Shown: in pieces, positions 1-9,490 of the stretch
Layout: each line of letters begins with the position of its first letter
How positions within the stretch are numbered: the stretch's first letter is position 1
NCBI RefSeq assembly: GCF_022647505.1
Contig: NZ_CP071409.1
Location: 2,108,001-2,172,000 of the forward strand
Length of the DNA: 64,000 nucleotides
Direction of reading: 5' to 3'
Source: [Pantoea] beijingensis
Lineage (GTDB): Bacteria; Pseudomonadota; Gammaproteobacteria; Enterobacterales; Enterobacteriaceae
The notes under the pieces: model-generated
What the model saw: only the letters and a program-made list of their open reading frames with translations
Told to the model about the DNA's origin: nothing
Databases searched by the model: none
Translations under genes and position numbers: made by a program

Positions 1-2
1 GC

Positions 3-908
3 CTCGCGATTACCACAAAGAATCAGATGAATATGCCGGTTCTTTTCACGCTTAATGGCGTTGAAGCCACGGCTAATACACGTTTGAGTCCGCAAGGTGT
101 CCGCATTGGCGACCAAACGATTAATTTGCAGAAACTGACGGCCAGCGTGAATGGTCAGGATGCGGCTACCGTGGCAGGCCTGAAAGGTAAATCTACTTTT
201 GATGCCGACGAGAAAACCGTGTCAGGTCAAATCGATTACACCGTCGATAGCCTGAAGATCCAGAATCAATCCTTTGGTCAGGGCAAATTAGCAATGAAAC
301 TGTCAAAATTTGATGGTGCCGCGCTGAAGGCTTTCTCCACTAATTACAATGCACAGGTGCAAGCTCTGCTTAATCAACCCGGCATCGATGAGGATCCACA
401 GCGTTATCAACTGGGTATGAACCAGATTCTACTGGACAACCTCCCGACCTTATTGAAAGGCGATCCCAGTATCAGTATTGCCCCACTCAGTTGGAAAAAC
501 GATAAGGGCGAAAGTAGTTTTAATCTGGCCGTTAATTTCAAGGATCCTGCCAACGTGACGGGTGAAGCTCAGAATATCGGTCAGGCCGTCGATCGCGTGT
601 TGAAAACGCTGGAGGGTAAGCTGACGATTTCCATGGATATGGCTACCGAGCTGATGACGCATGTTGCAATGGCCGAAGGCTATCAACAGCCCGATGCTGC
701 CAAACTGGCTGAACAGCAGGTAAAAGGTGTCGCGGCGATGGGGCAGATGTTTAAATTAACCACCCAGCAGGACAATAATATTGTTACCAGCCTGCAATAC
801 GCGACCGGTCAGGTCACAATGAACGGCGAAAAAATGCCGCTCGAACAGTTTATGTCACGCTATATGCTTGGTGGTTTGCAGCCTCAGCCGCAAATTCCAG
901 CGCCGTAA
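3..908 (+). CDS. ydgA: YdgA family protein (DUF945), C-terminal part; gene runs off the left edge
   Basis: The reading frame is open to the first base, so the true start lies outside the window and about 300 C-terminal residues are visible. The sequence resembles the C-terminal half of enterobacterial YdgA, a DUF945 protein of about 500 residues. Alternating polar/hydrophobic strands are followed by a Pro/Gln-rich end (QPQPQIPAP). The family is thought to be exported or membrane-anchored with no settled biochemical role, so I assign none. The neighbour malI on the opposite strand matches the E. coli order ydgA-malI. A good hairpin terminator follows the stop codon. Confidence 0.85.
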   Translation, partial: LAITTKNQMNMPVLFTLNGVEATANTRLSPQGVRIGDQTINLQKLTASVNGQDAATVAGLKGKSTFDADEKTVSGQIDYTVDSLKIQNQSFGQGKLAMKLSKFDGAALKAFSTNYNAQVQALLNQPGIDEDPQRYQLGMNQILLDNLPTLLKGDPSISIAPLSWKNDKGESSFNLAVNFKDPANVTGEAQNIGQAVDRVLKTLEGKLTISMDMATELMTHVAMAEGYQQPDAAKLAEQQVKGVAAMGQMFKLTTQQDNNIVTSLQYATGQVTMNGEKMPLEQFMSRYMLGGLQPQPQIPAP

Positions 909-916
909 TAAGTAAT

Positions 917-945
917 AAGGGGCAATACATTGCCCCTTTCTTTGG
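917..945 (+). terminator. Rho-independent terminator after ydgA
   Basis: A perfect 9-bp stem (AAGGGGCAA, loop TACA, TTGCCCCTT) is followed by a T-rich stretch (TCTTTGG). It lies 9 bases after the ydgA stop and between convergent ydgA and malI, so it could also help end malI transcripts. Confidence 0.8.
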
Positions 946-1031
946 TTAGCCGTGAACTGGATATTCCCCTGTTTTGCTACCTGGCGGCACCTCAGTCAGC
1001 CTTATTACATCTTAGCTAACAGAACGAGAAT

Positions 1032-2063
1032 TTACGCCGATCCCCGCTCAATCAAAACAGGCGGCATAATCAGCTTTTGAATATCCCCGTCAGGATCGTG
1101 CATGCGCGCCAGCAGACGCGTGGCGGCACTACGACCGATTTCCCTGGCTGAGCTGGTAATAAATGTCAGTGGCGGATCGGTGAGCTCTGCCTCAGGAACA
1201 TCACCAAAACCCACCAGCGCCATCTGTTGCCCGTAATAGCTGTCAAGCGCCCCTTTACCGATGGTGCGTCCCGTGCGTTGCAAACCAAAATAACAGCCGA
1301 GCGCGACGGATGCGTTATGACACAGAATAGCGGTAATCGTGGGATGGTGATGGATCAGCTTTTCGGTTAAATCAGCAGCGTCGCGCTGATGACTGCCGCT
1401 TTCGACTATCCATTCGCTACGAAAAGGCAAACCATATTGCAACAGCGTGGTGCAATAACCACCAATCCGCTCGGCCCGGGTCAGAGACGACCCCGAGCCG
1501 CCCAACCAGGCAATGCAGTGGTGCCCTCGCTTGATCAAATATTCGGTTGCAAGCTTGGCCGCGTGCATATTATCCGGTCGAATTGAATCCGCCTCATCCA
1601 GGCTGCTGGCCCGCGAAGCGCAAATCAACGGAACGCCAAACTCACGCGCTTTTTGTACCAGCTCGACGGCGTTATCCGCGCCCCCGCCGAGGACGATCCC
1701 TTCCACGCCCTGCGCAATAAGTGAATCAAAACAGCGCTGAATATTTTTACCTTGCGCGCCGCTCTGTGTAAGAAACAGCACCTTACCCTGCTTCTCCAGC
1801 ATTTCACTCAGGCCTGCCGTCATCTCAGCATAAAACGGGTTACAAATATCACGCACAATCAGCCCAATCACACCGCTATCGCCACCGCGCAACATTGCCG
1901 CAGAACGGTTGCGTATATAACCCAATTTTTCAATTGCCTGATTCACGCGATCGGCGGTTGCCGCTGAGATGCGCCCTTTACCCGAAAGAACCAGTGAGAC
2001 CGTAGTGACTGAAATACCGGCTTCATCGGCAACATCATTAATCGTAATTTTTTTCTGAGACAT
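1032..2063 (-). CDS. malI: Maltose regulon regulator MalI (LacI family)
   Basis: 343-residue LacI/GalR repressor. The N-terminal helix-turn-helix and hinge (ITINDVADEAGISVTTVSLV, residues 6-25) contains the family recognition pattern. The rest is a periplasmic-binding-protein-like effector domain, including GVIGLIVRDICNPFYAEM near residue 65. In E. coli MalI represses the divergent malXY operon and its own gene; its natural inducer is unknown. Here it is divergent from malX, with two dyad operators between the genes that match the MalI site. The predicted role is therefore the same. The start is the ATG at 2063, giving the usual family length (E. coli 342). Confidence 0.95.
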   Translation of the reverse strand: MSQKKITINDVADEAGISVTTVSLVLSGKGRISAATADRVNQAIEKLGYIRNRSAAMLRGGDSGVIGLIVRDICNPFYAEMTAGLSEMLEKQGKVLFLTQSGAQGKNIQRCFDSLIAQGVEGIVLGGGADNAVELVQKAREFGVPLICASRASSLDEADSIRPDNMHAAKLATEYLIKRGHHCIAWLGGSGSSLTRAERIGGYCTTLLQYGLPFRSEWIVESGSHQRDAADLTEKLIHHHPTITAILCHNASVALGCYFGLQRTGRTIGKGALDSYYGQQMALVGFGDVPEAELTDPPLTFITSSAREIGRSAATRLLARMHDPDGDIQKLIMPPVLIERGSA

Positions 2064-2114
2064 ATTCCGCCACTTTCAAGGTGCTGCGTAGCCGTCCTGT
2101 ATGTTTACGCATGC

Positions 2115-2132
2115 AGGTAAAACGTTACACCT
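2115..2132. promoter_or_regulatory. Probable second MalI operator (malI side)
   Basis: Imperfect dyad AGGTAAAACGTTACACCT, sharing the core TAAAACGTT with the perfect operator 60 bases away. It lies 52 bp upstream of the malI start. E. coli has a comparable pair of operators, one per promoter, which supports autoregulation of malI from this site. Confidence 0.6.
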
Positions 2133-2167
2133 TAAACAACCCCATGAAAACCTTCGTAACAAATAAG

Positions 2168-2189
2168 AGTGTGATATAGCGCGCATTCA
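2168..2189 (+). promoter_or_regulatory. Possible CRP site upstream of malX
   Basis: TGTGA-N6-GCGCA matches 8 of the 10 conserved positions of the CRP half-sites TGTGA/TCACA. It sits just upstream of the MalI operator, where E. coli malX carries an activating CRP site. Assigned by pattern only. Confidence 0.5.
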
Positions 2190-2192
2190 GGA

Positions 2193-2212
2193 ATGATAAA
2201 ACGTTTTATCAT
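2193..2212. promoter_or_regulatory. MalI operator for malXY
   Basis: A perfect 20-bp palindrome with core GATAAAACGTTTTATC, the sequence reported for the E. coli MalI operator. It lies 48-67 bp upstream of the malX start, where bound repressor would block the malX promoter. Confidence 0.85.
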
Positions 2213-2259
2213 TGTTTTTACCTCAGCACGTGCTGGGCATTTTTTTGCCAGGAGATTGT

Positions 2260-3864
2260 ATGTCCGCCTCAAAACAAAAAATTACGGTATGGGAGTTTTT
2301 CCAGAGTTTGGGGAAAACCTTTATGCTGCCTGTCGCATTACTCTCTTTCTGCGGCATTATGCTCGGTATCGGCAGTTCGTTAAGCAGCCATGATGTGATT
2401 ACTCTGCTCCCGTTTTTGGGGAATCATCTTCTCCAACTGATCTTTACCTGGATGAGTAAAGTCGGCTCTTTCGCCTTTAGCTATCTGCCCGTGATGTTTG
2501 CTATCGCTATTCCACTGGGTATGGCCCGTGAAAATAAAGGTGTCGCGGCATTTTCCGGTTTTGTCGGCTTTGCTGTGCTAAACTTGGCCGTTAATTTCTG
2601 GTTAAATGCCAACGGTATTTTGCCAACCACAGATGCGGCAATCCTGAAAGCAAATAACATCCAGAATATTCTGGGGATTCAGTCGATTGATACCGGTATT
2701 CTCGGTGCGGTGATCGTCGGTATCATCGTGTTTTATCTGCATGAACGTTTTCACACCATTCGTCTGCCGGACGCACTGGCTTTCTTTGGCGGTACCCGCT
2801 TCGTCCCAATTATTACCACCCTGGTGATGGGATTAGTCGGTTTAGTCGTTCCGTTAATCTGGCCAGGGTTCGCCGCAGCCATTAGTGGTCTTGGCTGGAT
2901 GATTAACGGTGCGGGTGAATTTGGTCCGATGATCTTTGGTACCGGTGAGCGTCTGCTGCTACCGTTTGGACTGCAACACATCCTTGTCGCCATTATTCGC
3001 TTTACCGATGCGGGCGGCACCATGGACGTATGTGGACATAGCGTCAGTGGCGCATTAACCATTTTCCAGGCGCAGCTCTCCTGCCCGACGTCGAGTGGTT
3101 TTGCCGAAAGTGCCACCCGCTTCCTTTCTCAGGGCAAGATGCCCGCCTTCCTCGGCGGCCTGCCTGGCGCTGCGTTAGCCATGTATCACTGCGCCCGTCC
3201 GGAGAATCGACATAAAATTAAAGGGTTACTGATTTCCGGCGTTGTCGCTTGCGTAGTTGGCGGCACCACCGAACCTATTGAGTTCCTGTTCCTGTTTGTC
3301 GCTCCGGTTCTGTACGTGATTCACGCTCTGCTTACGGGCCTTGGATTTACCGTCATGGCGGTGTTAGGCGTCACCATTGGTAATACCGATGGTAACGTGA
3401 TCGACTTTGTCGTATTCGGCATTCTGCATGGCCTGTCGACCAAATGGTATTGGGTGCCCGTGGTCGCAGCTATCTGGTTCGTTGGCTACTATGTAATTTT
3501 CCGCTTCGCGATTACGCGTTTTAATATCAAAACCCCCGGTCGGGATATTGAAACCCAACGCGAGAACATCGAAAAAAATCCCGCTGTCGCAGGTAACGTT
3601 GGGAAGTCAGGTTACAATTCTCCGGCGATCCTCGCAGCCCTGGGCGGCGTGGATAATATTACCTCGCTGGATAATTGTCTGACGCGTCTTCGTCTGGCGG
3701 TGAAAGATATGAGTCTGGTGGATGATGCCGCATTGAAAGCGCATCGGGTGATTGGTGTCGTGCATCTGAATCAGCACAGTCTGCAAGTGGTTATCGGTCC
3801 TCAGGTTCAGTCAGTAAAAGATGAAATTGCTACCCTGATGGGGTCCGGCACCGCTTCTGCATAG
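2260..3864 (+). CDS. malX: PTS maltose/glucose-type transporter EIICB, MalX
   Basis: 534 residues from the ATG at 2260, which follows GGAG at a normal distance. An upstream in-frame ATG at 2212 would start inside the operator region and lacks homology. The first 420 or so residues are a polytopic EIIC glucose-family permease. The last 80 form an EIIB domain with the phosphorylation cysteine in LDNCLTRLRLAV. In E. coli MalX can import glucose and maltose, but its physiological substrate is unknown. It needs a separate EIIA, normally Crr, not encoded here. It forms an operon with malY and is repressed by MalI. Confidence 0.93.
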   Translation: MSASKQKITVWEFFQSLGKTFMLPVALLSFCGIMLGIGSSLSSHDVITLLPFLGNHLLQLIFTWMSKVGSFAFSYLPVMFAIAIPLGMARENKGVAAFSGFVGFAVLNLAVNFWLNANGILPTTDAAILKANNIQNILGIQSIDTGILGAVIVGIIVFYLHERFHTIRLPDALAFFGGTRFVPIITTLVMGLVGLVVPLIWPGFAAAISGLGWMINGAGEFGPMIFGTGERLLLPFGLQHILVAIIRFTDAGGTMDVCGHSVSGALTIFQAQLSCPTSSGFAESATRFLSQGKMPAFLGGLPGAALAMYHCARPENRHKIKGLLISGVVACVVGGTTEPIEFLFLFVAPVLYVIHALLTGLGFTVMAVLGVTIGNTDGNVIDFVVFGILHGLSTKWYWVPVVAAIWFVGYYVIFRFAITRFNIKTPGRDIETQRENIEKNPAVAGNVGKSGYNSPAILAALGGVDNITSLDNCLTRLRLAVKDMSLVDDAALKAHRVIGVVHLNQHSLQVVIGPQVQSVKDEIATLMGSGTASA

Positions 3865-3877
3865 CAAACGCTTGTCC

Positions 3878-3904
3878 TCCCTCTCCCTATGACAGGGAGA
3901 GGGA
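3878..3904. repeat. Intercistronic inverted repeat between malX and malY
   Basis: A perfect 11-bp stem (TCCCTCTCCCT, loop ATGAC, AGGGAGAGGGA) ends 20 bp before the malY start. It has no T-tract, so it is unlikely to terminate. It resembles the short CCCTCTCCC/GGGAGAGGG hairpins scattered between genes in enterobacteria. It may protect malX mRNA or modulate malY translation. I saw no second copy in this window. Confidence 0.6.
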
Positions 3905-3924
3905 AATATGGAGAATACACCACG

Positions 3925-5103
3925 ATGTCGTTTAATTTTGATGTGATGGTCGATCGCCACGGCAGTTGGTGTACCCAATGGGATTTTGTCGCCGATCGCT
4001 TCGGCCACCCCGATTTGCTGCCCTTTACTATTTCAGATATGGATTTCCCTACCGCCCCGGTTATTGTCACCGAGCTACAGAAGCGCATCGCGCACGGTGT
4101 GTTGGGTTACAGCCGCTGGCAGCATGATGACTTTCTCAACGCGATCGCGCACTGGTATCAACAGCGGTTTAACGTGGCTGTCGAGCGCCAGCAAATCGTC
4201 TATGGCCCTTCGGTGATCTATATGGTGGCGCAGATGTTACGTCACTGGTCAGCGCCTGGAGATGGCGTCTTGATACATACCCCCGCTTATGATGCGTTCT
4301 ATAAAACGATTGAAGGCAACCAGCGCAAAGTGATGGCACTACCGCTGATCTGTCTGGATGGTGAGTGGCAATGTGATATGGAGGCGCTGGCACATCTACT
4401 GGCACGCGATGAATGCAAAGTCATGCTGCTGTGTAATCCACATAATCCAACGGGCAAAGTATGGCGTCGCGCCGAGCTGGAACAGATGGCCGCGCTCTGT
4501 CAGCGCCACCATGTCAAGGTCATTAGCGATGAAATCCATATGGATATGGTGTTGGGAGACGTCGCGCATACGCCGTGGATGCAGGTGGCACGCGATCGCT
4601 GGGCGCTTTTCACTTCAGCCTCAAAGAGTTTTAATATTCCCGCGCTGACCGGAGCTTATGGCTTTATCAGTGATGAACAGGACCGCGACCAGTGGTTTTA
4701 TGCCTTGAAAAGTGCTGACGGGCTCTCTTCCCCCGCCGTTCTCGCCGTTGCAGCGCATATTGCTGCTTATCGTGACGGCGAGGCATGGCTGGATGCACTG
4801 CGCAACTATCTGCGCAATAATCTACTGCATATTGCTGAGCGATTGAACCGGGCGTTCCCGGCGCTGAACGTGGCCCTACCACAGGCGACCTATCTGGCAT
4901 GGATTGATCTGCGTCCGCTACAGTTAGACGATCGTCAATTGCAGCAAGTACTGATTGAACAACAAAAAGTTGCGATTATGCCGGGTTACACTTACGGCAC
5001 AGAGGGCGATGGATTTTTACGCCTGAATGCGGGATGCCCACGCAGTAAACTGGATGATGGCCTTGACCGCTTAATTGCTGCGATTAACACTTTTACTAAA
5101 TAA
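3925..5103 (+). CDS. malY: Cystathionine beta-lyase/aminotransferase-fold protein MalY
   Basis: 392 residues from the ATG at 3925 (MSFNFDVMVDRHGSWCTQWD); the longer frame from 3889 would begin inside the hairpin. It is a fold-type I PLP enzyme. The PLP lysine lies in SASKSFNIPALTG (K234) and the conserved CNPHNPTGKVW motif is present. E. coli MalY has beta C-S lyase activity on cystathionine. It also lowers maltose-regulon expression by binding the activator MalT. No malT lies in the window, so that second role is only inferred. It is coupled to malX as an operon; a strong terminator follows. Confidence 0.94.
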   Translation: MSFNFDVMVDRHGSWCTQWDFVADRFGHPDLLPFTISDMDFPTAPVIVTELQKRIAHGVLGYSRWQHDDFLNAIAHWYQQRFNVAVERQQIVYGPSVIYMVAQMLRHWSAPGDGVLIHTPAYDAFYKTIEGNQRKVMALPLICLDGEWQCDMEALAHLLARDECKVMLLCNPHNPTGKVWRRAELEQMAALCQRHHVKVISDEIHMDMVLGDVAHTPWMQVARDRWALFTSASKSFNIPALTGAYGFISDEQDRDQWFYALKSADGLSSPAVLAVAAHIAAYRDGEAWLDALRNYLRNNLLHIAERLNRAFPALNVALPQATYLAWIDLRPLQLDDRQLQQVLIEQQKVAIMPGYTYGTEGDGFLRLNAGCPRSKLDDGLDRLIAAINTFTK

Positions 5104-5130
5104 AGACTAATTATCCAGCAGTTAATCCGG

Positions 5131-5172
5131 CAAGTTGCGCAATTCTCTGGCTTATTTGCGCAACTTGTTTTT
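5131..5172 (+). terminator. Terminator between malY and add
   Basis: A perfect 12-bp inverted repeat (CAAGTTGCGCAA / TTGCGCAACTTG, 13-nt loop) is followed directly by five Ts. It ends malXY and separates it from add. Confidence 0.85.
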
Positions 5173-5214
5173 ATACTTATCTGCACTTCTTCTAACAACA
5201 AACGAGAGTGCGAT

Positions 5215-6216
5215 ATGATCGATTCTACCCTTCCCCTTACCGATATTCATCGCCACCTCGACGGCAATATTCGCGCACAAACTATCCTTGATTTAGGCCG
5301 CGAGTTTAATCTTCGCCTCCCCGCAAATACCCTGGATGCACTGCGGCCTCATGTACAGGTTACGCAAACTGAACCTGATTTGGTTAGCTTTCTGCAAAAA
5401 CTTGATTGGGGCGTGAAGGTGTTAGGATCGCTGGATGCCTGCCGTCGCGTGGCCCAAGAAAACGTTGAGGATGCCGCAAGCGCTGGGATCCACTATGTCG
5501 AATTGCGTTTTTCTCCCGGCTATATGGCAATGACACATAAACTCCCGGTGGCTGGCGTCGTTGAAGCGGTGATTGATGGCATAAAAGCAGGTTGTCAGGC
5601 GCATGATATTGAAGTGCGATTGATTGGCATTATGAGTCGGACGTTCGGTGAAGAGGCTTGCTTACGCGAGCTGGATGCATTACTGGCCCACCGTGAGAGC
5701 ATCACCGCGTTGGATCTTGCCGGCGACGAGCTCGGTTTTCCGGGTAGCCAGTTCCTCAGCCATTTTAACCGCGCACGCGATGCCGGTTTACATATTACAG
5801 TGCATGCGGGCGAAGCGGCGGGACCGGAAAGTATCTGGCAGGCGATTCGAGAATTGGGCGCAGAGCGTATCGGTCATGGTGTTAAAGCGGTGGAAGATCC
5901 CGCACTGATGGATTTCCTGGCCGAGCACCGCATTGGCATCGAGTCCTGCTTAACCTCGAATATTCAGACCAGCACCGTAGCGCATTTAAGCCACCATCCG
6001 TTGATAAAATTCCTCGACCACGGCATTCTGGCGACCCTCAATACTGACGATCCTGCGGTACAAGGTATTGAGATTGAGCATGAATATCATGTTGCGGCCC
6101 CCCAGGCCGGCTTAACGATCGCGCAGATCCGCCGGGCGCAGGAAAACGGCCTGGCTATCGCCTTCCTGAGCGATGCTGAAAAACAGCAAATTCGCGCCAA
6201 AGTTTTACGGGGCTAA
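5215..6216 (+). CDS. add: Adenosine deaminase
   Basis: 333 residues, the usual bacterial length. It carries the zinc and catalytic signatures of the family: HRHLDGN near residue 12, [12 protein letters not shown] near 197, HGVKAVED and the LNTDDPAV aspartates near residue 280. It converts adenosine and deoxyadenosine to inosine and deoxyinosine in the cytosol for purine salvage. The gene is probably monocistronic: a terminator precedes it and the next gene is convergent. An AACGAGAG stretch just before the ATG is the likely ribosome-binding site. Confidence 0.97.
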   Translation: MIDSTLPLTDIHRHLDGNIRAQTILDLGREFNLRLPANTLDALRPHVQVTQTEPDLVSFLQKLDWGVKVLGSLDACRRVAQENVEDAASAGIHYVELRFSPGYMAMTHKLPVAGVVEAVIDGIKAGCQAHDIEVRLIGIMSRTFGEEACLRELDALLAHRESITALDLAGDELGFPGSQFLSHFNRARDAGLHITVHAGEAAGPESIWQAIRELGAERIGHGVKAVEDPALMDFLAEHRIGIESCLTSNIQTSTVAHLSHHPLIKFLDHGILATLNTDDPAVQGIEIEHEYHVAAPQAGLTIAQIRRAQENGLAIAFLSDAEKQQIRAKVLRG

Positions 6217-6246
6217 TAAAAAAGGAGAAGCGTCTGTGCTTCTCCT
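6215..6246 (-). terminator. Terminator downstream of ydgJ (minus strand)
   Basis: A 9-bp stem (AGGAGAAGC / GCTTCTCCT, 6-nt loop) is followed, read on the minus strand, by TTTTTTATT. The U-tract is on the ydgJ side; convergent add may use the same hairpin less efficiently. Confidence 0.8.
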
Positions 6247-6273
6247 GTCTCAAGAGCCCATCACATTATCCGG

Positions 6274-7314
6274 TTACTTGAGCGACAGCGTTTGACGCTT
6301 TTCAGCGGATTGCAGCCCTAGCTCAATCAACTCCATCACCTGGATGGCTTCTTCGGCAGTAACCGGATTCGCGCTTTTACCATTAATGGCATCACGCACA
6401 CCCGCGTAATAGGCGGGATAGTTACCCGGAATGGTCAGTAACGCTTTTTCCAGCATCACATCACCATCGGCCAGCGTTAGCACACCATCACGCATGTCGT
6501 ATCCCCAGTCTTCCTGTGGTGGACGCGCGCCAGCTTTCAGTCGGTCCTCCTGGGGATCCAGCCCAAACTTTACATAACTTCCACGGGTGCCATGCACCTG
6601 ATAGCGTGCGGATTCTGCCGCCACCAACATACTGGCATGCAGCACCACCCGCCGTTGTGGATACGTTAACACCGCATGGAAATAGTCAGTGGTTTGCGCT
6701 CCCGGCCGAAGTTCTGCCATATCGACGTTAATATAAACTGGTGAACCAAAGAGTTGCAGAGCCTGATCGATAAGATGCGGCCCCAAATCGAACCAGATAC
6801 CGCTGCCTGCACCTTTCATTTCACGCCAGCGCTGTCGAACCTCTGGGCGATAGCGATCAAAATGAGACTCAAAGTAACGGACTTCACCTAAAGAGCCCTC
6901 CGCAAGGAGTGATTTTAACGTGAGGAAGTCACTGTCCCAACGGCGGTTGTGGAAGACAGAGAGCAGTAATCCTTTGGCTTTAGCCAGCGCGTCCAGCTCA
7001 CGAGCCTGTGACAACGTCACGGTAAACGGTTTATCCACGACTACATGTTTGCCCGCATTCAATGCGGCCCGGGCCAGCGGAAAATGGGTATCATTTGGCG
7101 TCGGGATAACCACCAGTTGAATCGTGGGATCGTCGAAGAGAGCCTGCGGATCGGGCACGGCCTGAACCGAAGGCCAGTCAGCGTGAACTTTAGCTGCATC
7201 ACTGCTGGAAACTGCAGCCAGCTCCATCTCAGGTGTTCCGGCAATCAGCGGCGCATGGAATGTTTTGCTGGCAAAACCGTAGCCAACAAGCCCTACTCGG
7301 ATTTTATCTGACAT
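6274..7314 (-). CDS. ydgJ: Gfo/Idh/MocA family oxidoreductase YdgJ
   Basis: 346 residues. The N-terminal Rossmann fold has the glycine motif RVGLVGYGFASKTFHAP (residues 6-22). The conserved EKP-type motif appears as VVVDKPFT near residue 91, and the C-terminal domain is the usual GFO/IDH/MocA substrate domain. Members are NAD(P)-dependent sugar or cyclitol dehydrogenases; the substrate of YdgJ is not established and nothing here reveals it. The gene stands alone, convergent with add, with its own terminator. Confidence 0.9.
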   Translation of the reverse strand: MSDKIRVGLVGYGFASKTFHAPLIAGTPEMELAAVSSSDAAKVHADWPSVQAVPDPQALFDDPTIQLVVIPTPNDTHFPLARAALNAGKHVVVDKPFTVTLSQARELDALAKAKGLLLSVFHNRRWDSDFLTLKSLLAEGSLGEVRYFESHFDRYRPEVRQRWREMKGAGSGIWFDLGPHLIDQALQLFGSPVYINVDMAELRPGAQTTDYFHAVLTYPQRRVVLHASMLVAAESARYQVHGTRGSYVKFGLDPQEDRLKAGARPPQEDWGYDMRDGVLTLADGDVMLEKALLTIPGNYPAYYAGVRDAINGKSANPVTAEEAIQVMELIELGLQSAEKRQTLSLK

Positions 7315-7736
7315 TATATTTCCTCTTGTTCACCCTGATCAGCGGCCCGACCCACGTTATGTTGCTGATGGGTTGATATCACACAGGATTTTCTTTTATA
7401 CCCACGGTATTTATTCCGCGCCCGGTAAAGGCTCAGTTGCAACACTAACGCTTGCTTGTTAGAACATCTGTTCCTCAGATTTAAGACTAAAGACGCTAAG
7501 AGAACAAGAAGGAATAACCCTAATTACTCATTTGAAAAGGAATAATCGACCAGTCGCTTTATGTGACGAGACATAAAAGCGCGGCAACGGCATACTGAAA
7601 CAGGGGCTCCTGCCAGTAAAATAGTCAGAAATTATTGGATATTAATTTGAAGCCTTTACCGCTTTAACCCGGTTTTTACGTATAATCCTTCCGATTTCGT
7701 GCATCACTGGTTTGAACGTTTACCGCAAGGATATTT
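7315..7736. other. Gene-free stretch between ydgJ and ydgK
   Basis: 422 bp without a convincing coding region. In E. coli this interval carries blr (a short membrane protein) and cnu/ydgT (an Hha-like nucleoid modulator). I looked for both on each strand and found neither. The only feature I can support is a consensus -10 element TATAAT at 7681-7686, about 50 bp before ydgK, with no clear -35 partner. Confidence 0.5.
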
Positions 7737-8189
7737 ATGGCAGTCGACAACACTTCACCTGTTCCAATACGTATTGGCGGCTGGCTTTTGCTGCCGCTGG
7801 CATGGCTGATCATGACCTTACTCACCAGTGCGCTGGTACTGGCGGTGTATTTAAGTGCCCTGGTATCCCCGGAACTGCGTCAGGCATTGCTGCATAATGC
7901 CCATTCGTTTACGCTGCAGTGGTCATTGTCACTGGGAACGTCGTTCCTTGTCTGGCTTTATAGCATTTGGGTAACCTGGATATTCTGCAAGCGCTCACGC
8001 CGTCTGCCACGTCACTATATTATTTGGTTGCTGATGACCGTGCTGCTGGCGCTAAAAACCTTTGCCTTCTCGCCCGTAAGCGACAGCGCGGCAATAAGGA
8101 CTTTACTGATTTCTCTGCTGGCTGCATCGATACTTGTTCCGTATTTCAAGCGTTCTCAACGGGTTAAGAAAACATTCATTGAACCGTGA
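7737..8189 (+). CDS. ydgK: Inner-membrane protein YdgK (DUF2569)
   Basis: 150 residues with four hydrophobic segments (roughly 14-40, 60-82, 95-113 and 118-135) and a basic C-terminal tail (FKRSQRVKK). This is the layout of the DUF2569 family. Its function is unknown. It sits directly upstream of rsxA as in E. coli. The 141-bp gap suggests it is not translationally coupled to the rsx genes. A TATAAT hexamer lies 50 bp upstream. Confidence 0.85.
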   Translation: MAVDNTSPVPIRIGGWLLLPLAWLIMTLLTSALVLAVYLSALVSPELRQALLHNAHSFTLQWSLSLGTSFLVWLYSIWVTWIFCKRSRRLPRHYIIWLLMTVLLALKTFAFSPVSDSAAIRTLLISLLAASILVPYFKRSQRVKKTFIEP

Positions 8190-8330
8190 TTGCAGTTAAA
8201 ACCATCATGAATTTAATCCTGAGTGCTTTCACAAAATAACCCCTGCGTTGTTGTGTTGTGATATAGCGGCTAATACCGGATAATACATGGCCTTTTTTTA
8301 TTGGCCTTACTTCTTTTTTCAGGCGTAACA

Positions 8331-8912
8331 ATGACCGAATACCTGCTTCTTTTTATTGGTACAGTGCTGGTGAATAACTTCGTACTCGTGAAGTTTCTCG
8401 GCCTCTGTCCCTTTATGGGCGTTTCCAAAAAACTGGAAACGGCCATTGGTATGGGACTCGCCACCACATTCGTCATCACACTGGCTTCTATTTGCGCATG
8501 GCTGGTGAATAACCTTATTCTGGTTCCGCTCGATCTGGTTTATCTACGCACTATGGCCTATATCCTGGTGATTGCCGTAACCGTACAGTTCACCGAAATG
8601 GCGGTGCGTAAAACCAGCCCGGCGCTTTACCGTTTACTGGGCATTTTCCTGCCATTGATTACCACCAACTGTGCCGTGCTGGCCGTGCCGCTGTTAAGCG
8701 TCAATCTTAACCATACGTTTCTACAGGCCGCGCTGTATGGCTTCAGTGCTTCTATCGGTTTTTCGCTGGTCATGGTGCTGTTTGCTGCAATGCGGGAGCG
8801 TCTGGTGCTGGCGAATGTTCCTGCGCCCTTTAAAGGTTCATCCATTGCGCTTATCACCGCCGGATTGATGTCGCTGGCCTTTATGGGCTTTACTGGCCTG
8901 GTGAAGTTCTGA
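8331..8912 (+). CDS. rsxA: Rsx/Rnf electron transport complex subunit A
   Basis: 193 residues from the ATG at 8331; the open frame begins at 8301 but only the later start matches the family ([20 protein letters not shown]). It has six predicted membrane helices and the conserved [12 protein letters not shown] and [11 protein letters not shown] segments, which carry the cysteines proposed to hold an intramembrane iron-sulfur cluster with RsxE. It is part of the six-subunit inner-membrane Rsx (Rnf) complex. In E. coli that complex helps re-reduce SoxR; in other bacteria it couples ferredoxin:NAD electron transfer to ion flow. First gene of rsxABCDGE-nth. Confidence 0.96.
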   Translation: MTEYLLLFIGTVLVNNFVLVKFLGLCPFMGVSKKLETAIGMGLATTFVITLASICAWLVNNLILVPLDLVYLRTMAYILVIAVTVQFTEMAVRKTSPALYRLLGIFLPLITTNCAVLAVPLLSVNLNHTFLQAALYGFSASIGFSLVMVLFAAMRERLVLANVPAPFKGSSIALITAGLMSLAFMGFTGLVKF

Positions 8913-9490
8913 TGAGTGCGATTTGGATTGCTATCAGCGTGCTGAGCGCGCTGAGTCTGGTCTTCGGTGCGCTGCTTGGCTATGCGTCACGCCGCTTCCT
9001 CGTGGAAGCCGATCCGATTGTTGAGCAGATCGATGAACTCCTGCCCCAGAGCCAGTGCGGGCAATGCGGTTATCCGGGTTGCCGTCCCTACGCTGAAGCG
9101 GTAGGAAACAATGGCGAGGCGATAAATAAATGTGCACCCGGCGGTGAGCAAACAATGCTAAAACTCGCCGGCTTGCTGAACGTTGATCCCCAACCCATTG
9201 ATGGCGATGAAACGGTAAAAGAACCGGTGCGAACCGTGGCCTGGATTGATGAGGCGAACTGTATCGGCTGCACCAAATGTATTCAGGCATGCCCGGTCGA
9301 TGCCATTGTCGGCGCGACTCGCGCCATGCATACCGTTCTGAGCGATCTCTGCACCGGTTGCGATCTCTGCGTTGCCCCTTGCCCAACCGATTGCATTGAA
9401 ATGCGCCCGGTTGCGACCACTACCGCGAACTGGAAATGGGATTTAAACACGATCCCGGTCCGGGTTATCCCTGAAGAAAGTCATGCGTAA
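8912..9490 (+). CDS. rsxB: Rsx/Rnf complex iron-sulfur subunit B
   Basis: 192 residues. An N-terminal membrane anchor (about 5-25) is followed by a CxxCxxxxC cluster motif in [10 protein letters not shown]. Two ferredoxin-type 4Fe-4S motifs lie near residues 114-124 ([11 protein letters not shown]) and 144-154 ([11 protein letters not shown]). It passes electrons through the Rsx complex on the cytoplasmic face. The start overlaps the rsxA stop by one base (TGATG), a strong sign of translational coupling. Confidence 0.96.
   Translation: MSAIWIAISVLSALSLVFGALLGYASRRFLVEADPIVEQIDELLPQSQCGQCGYPGCRPYAEAVGNNGEAINKCAPGGEQTMLKLAGLLNVDPQPIDGDETVKEPVRTVAWIDEANCIGCTKCIQACPVDAIVGATRAMHTVLSDLCTGCDLCVAPCPTDCIEMRPVATTTANWKWDLNTIPVRVIPEESHA

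Noticed and set aside
5131..5172. Reading the GTTGCGCAAC inverted repeat before add as an operator
   Set aside because: It is followed by five Ts directly after malY, so a terminator explains it better.
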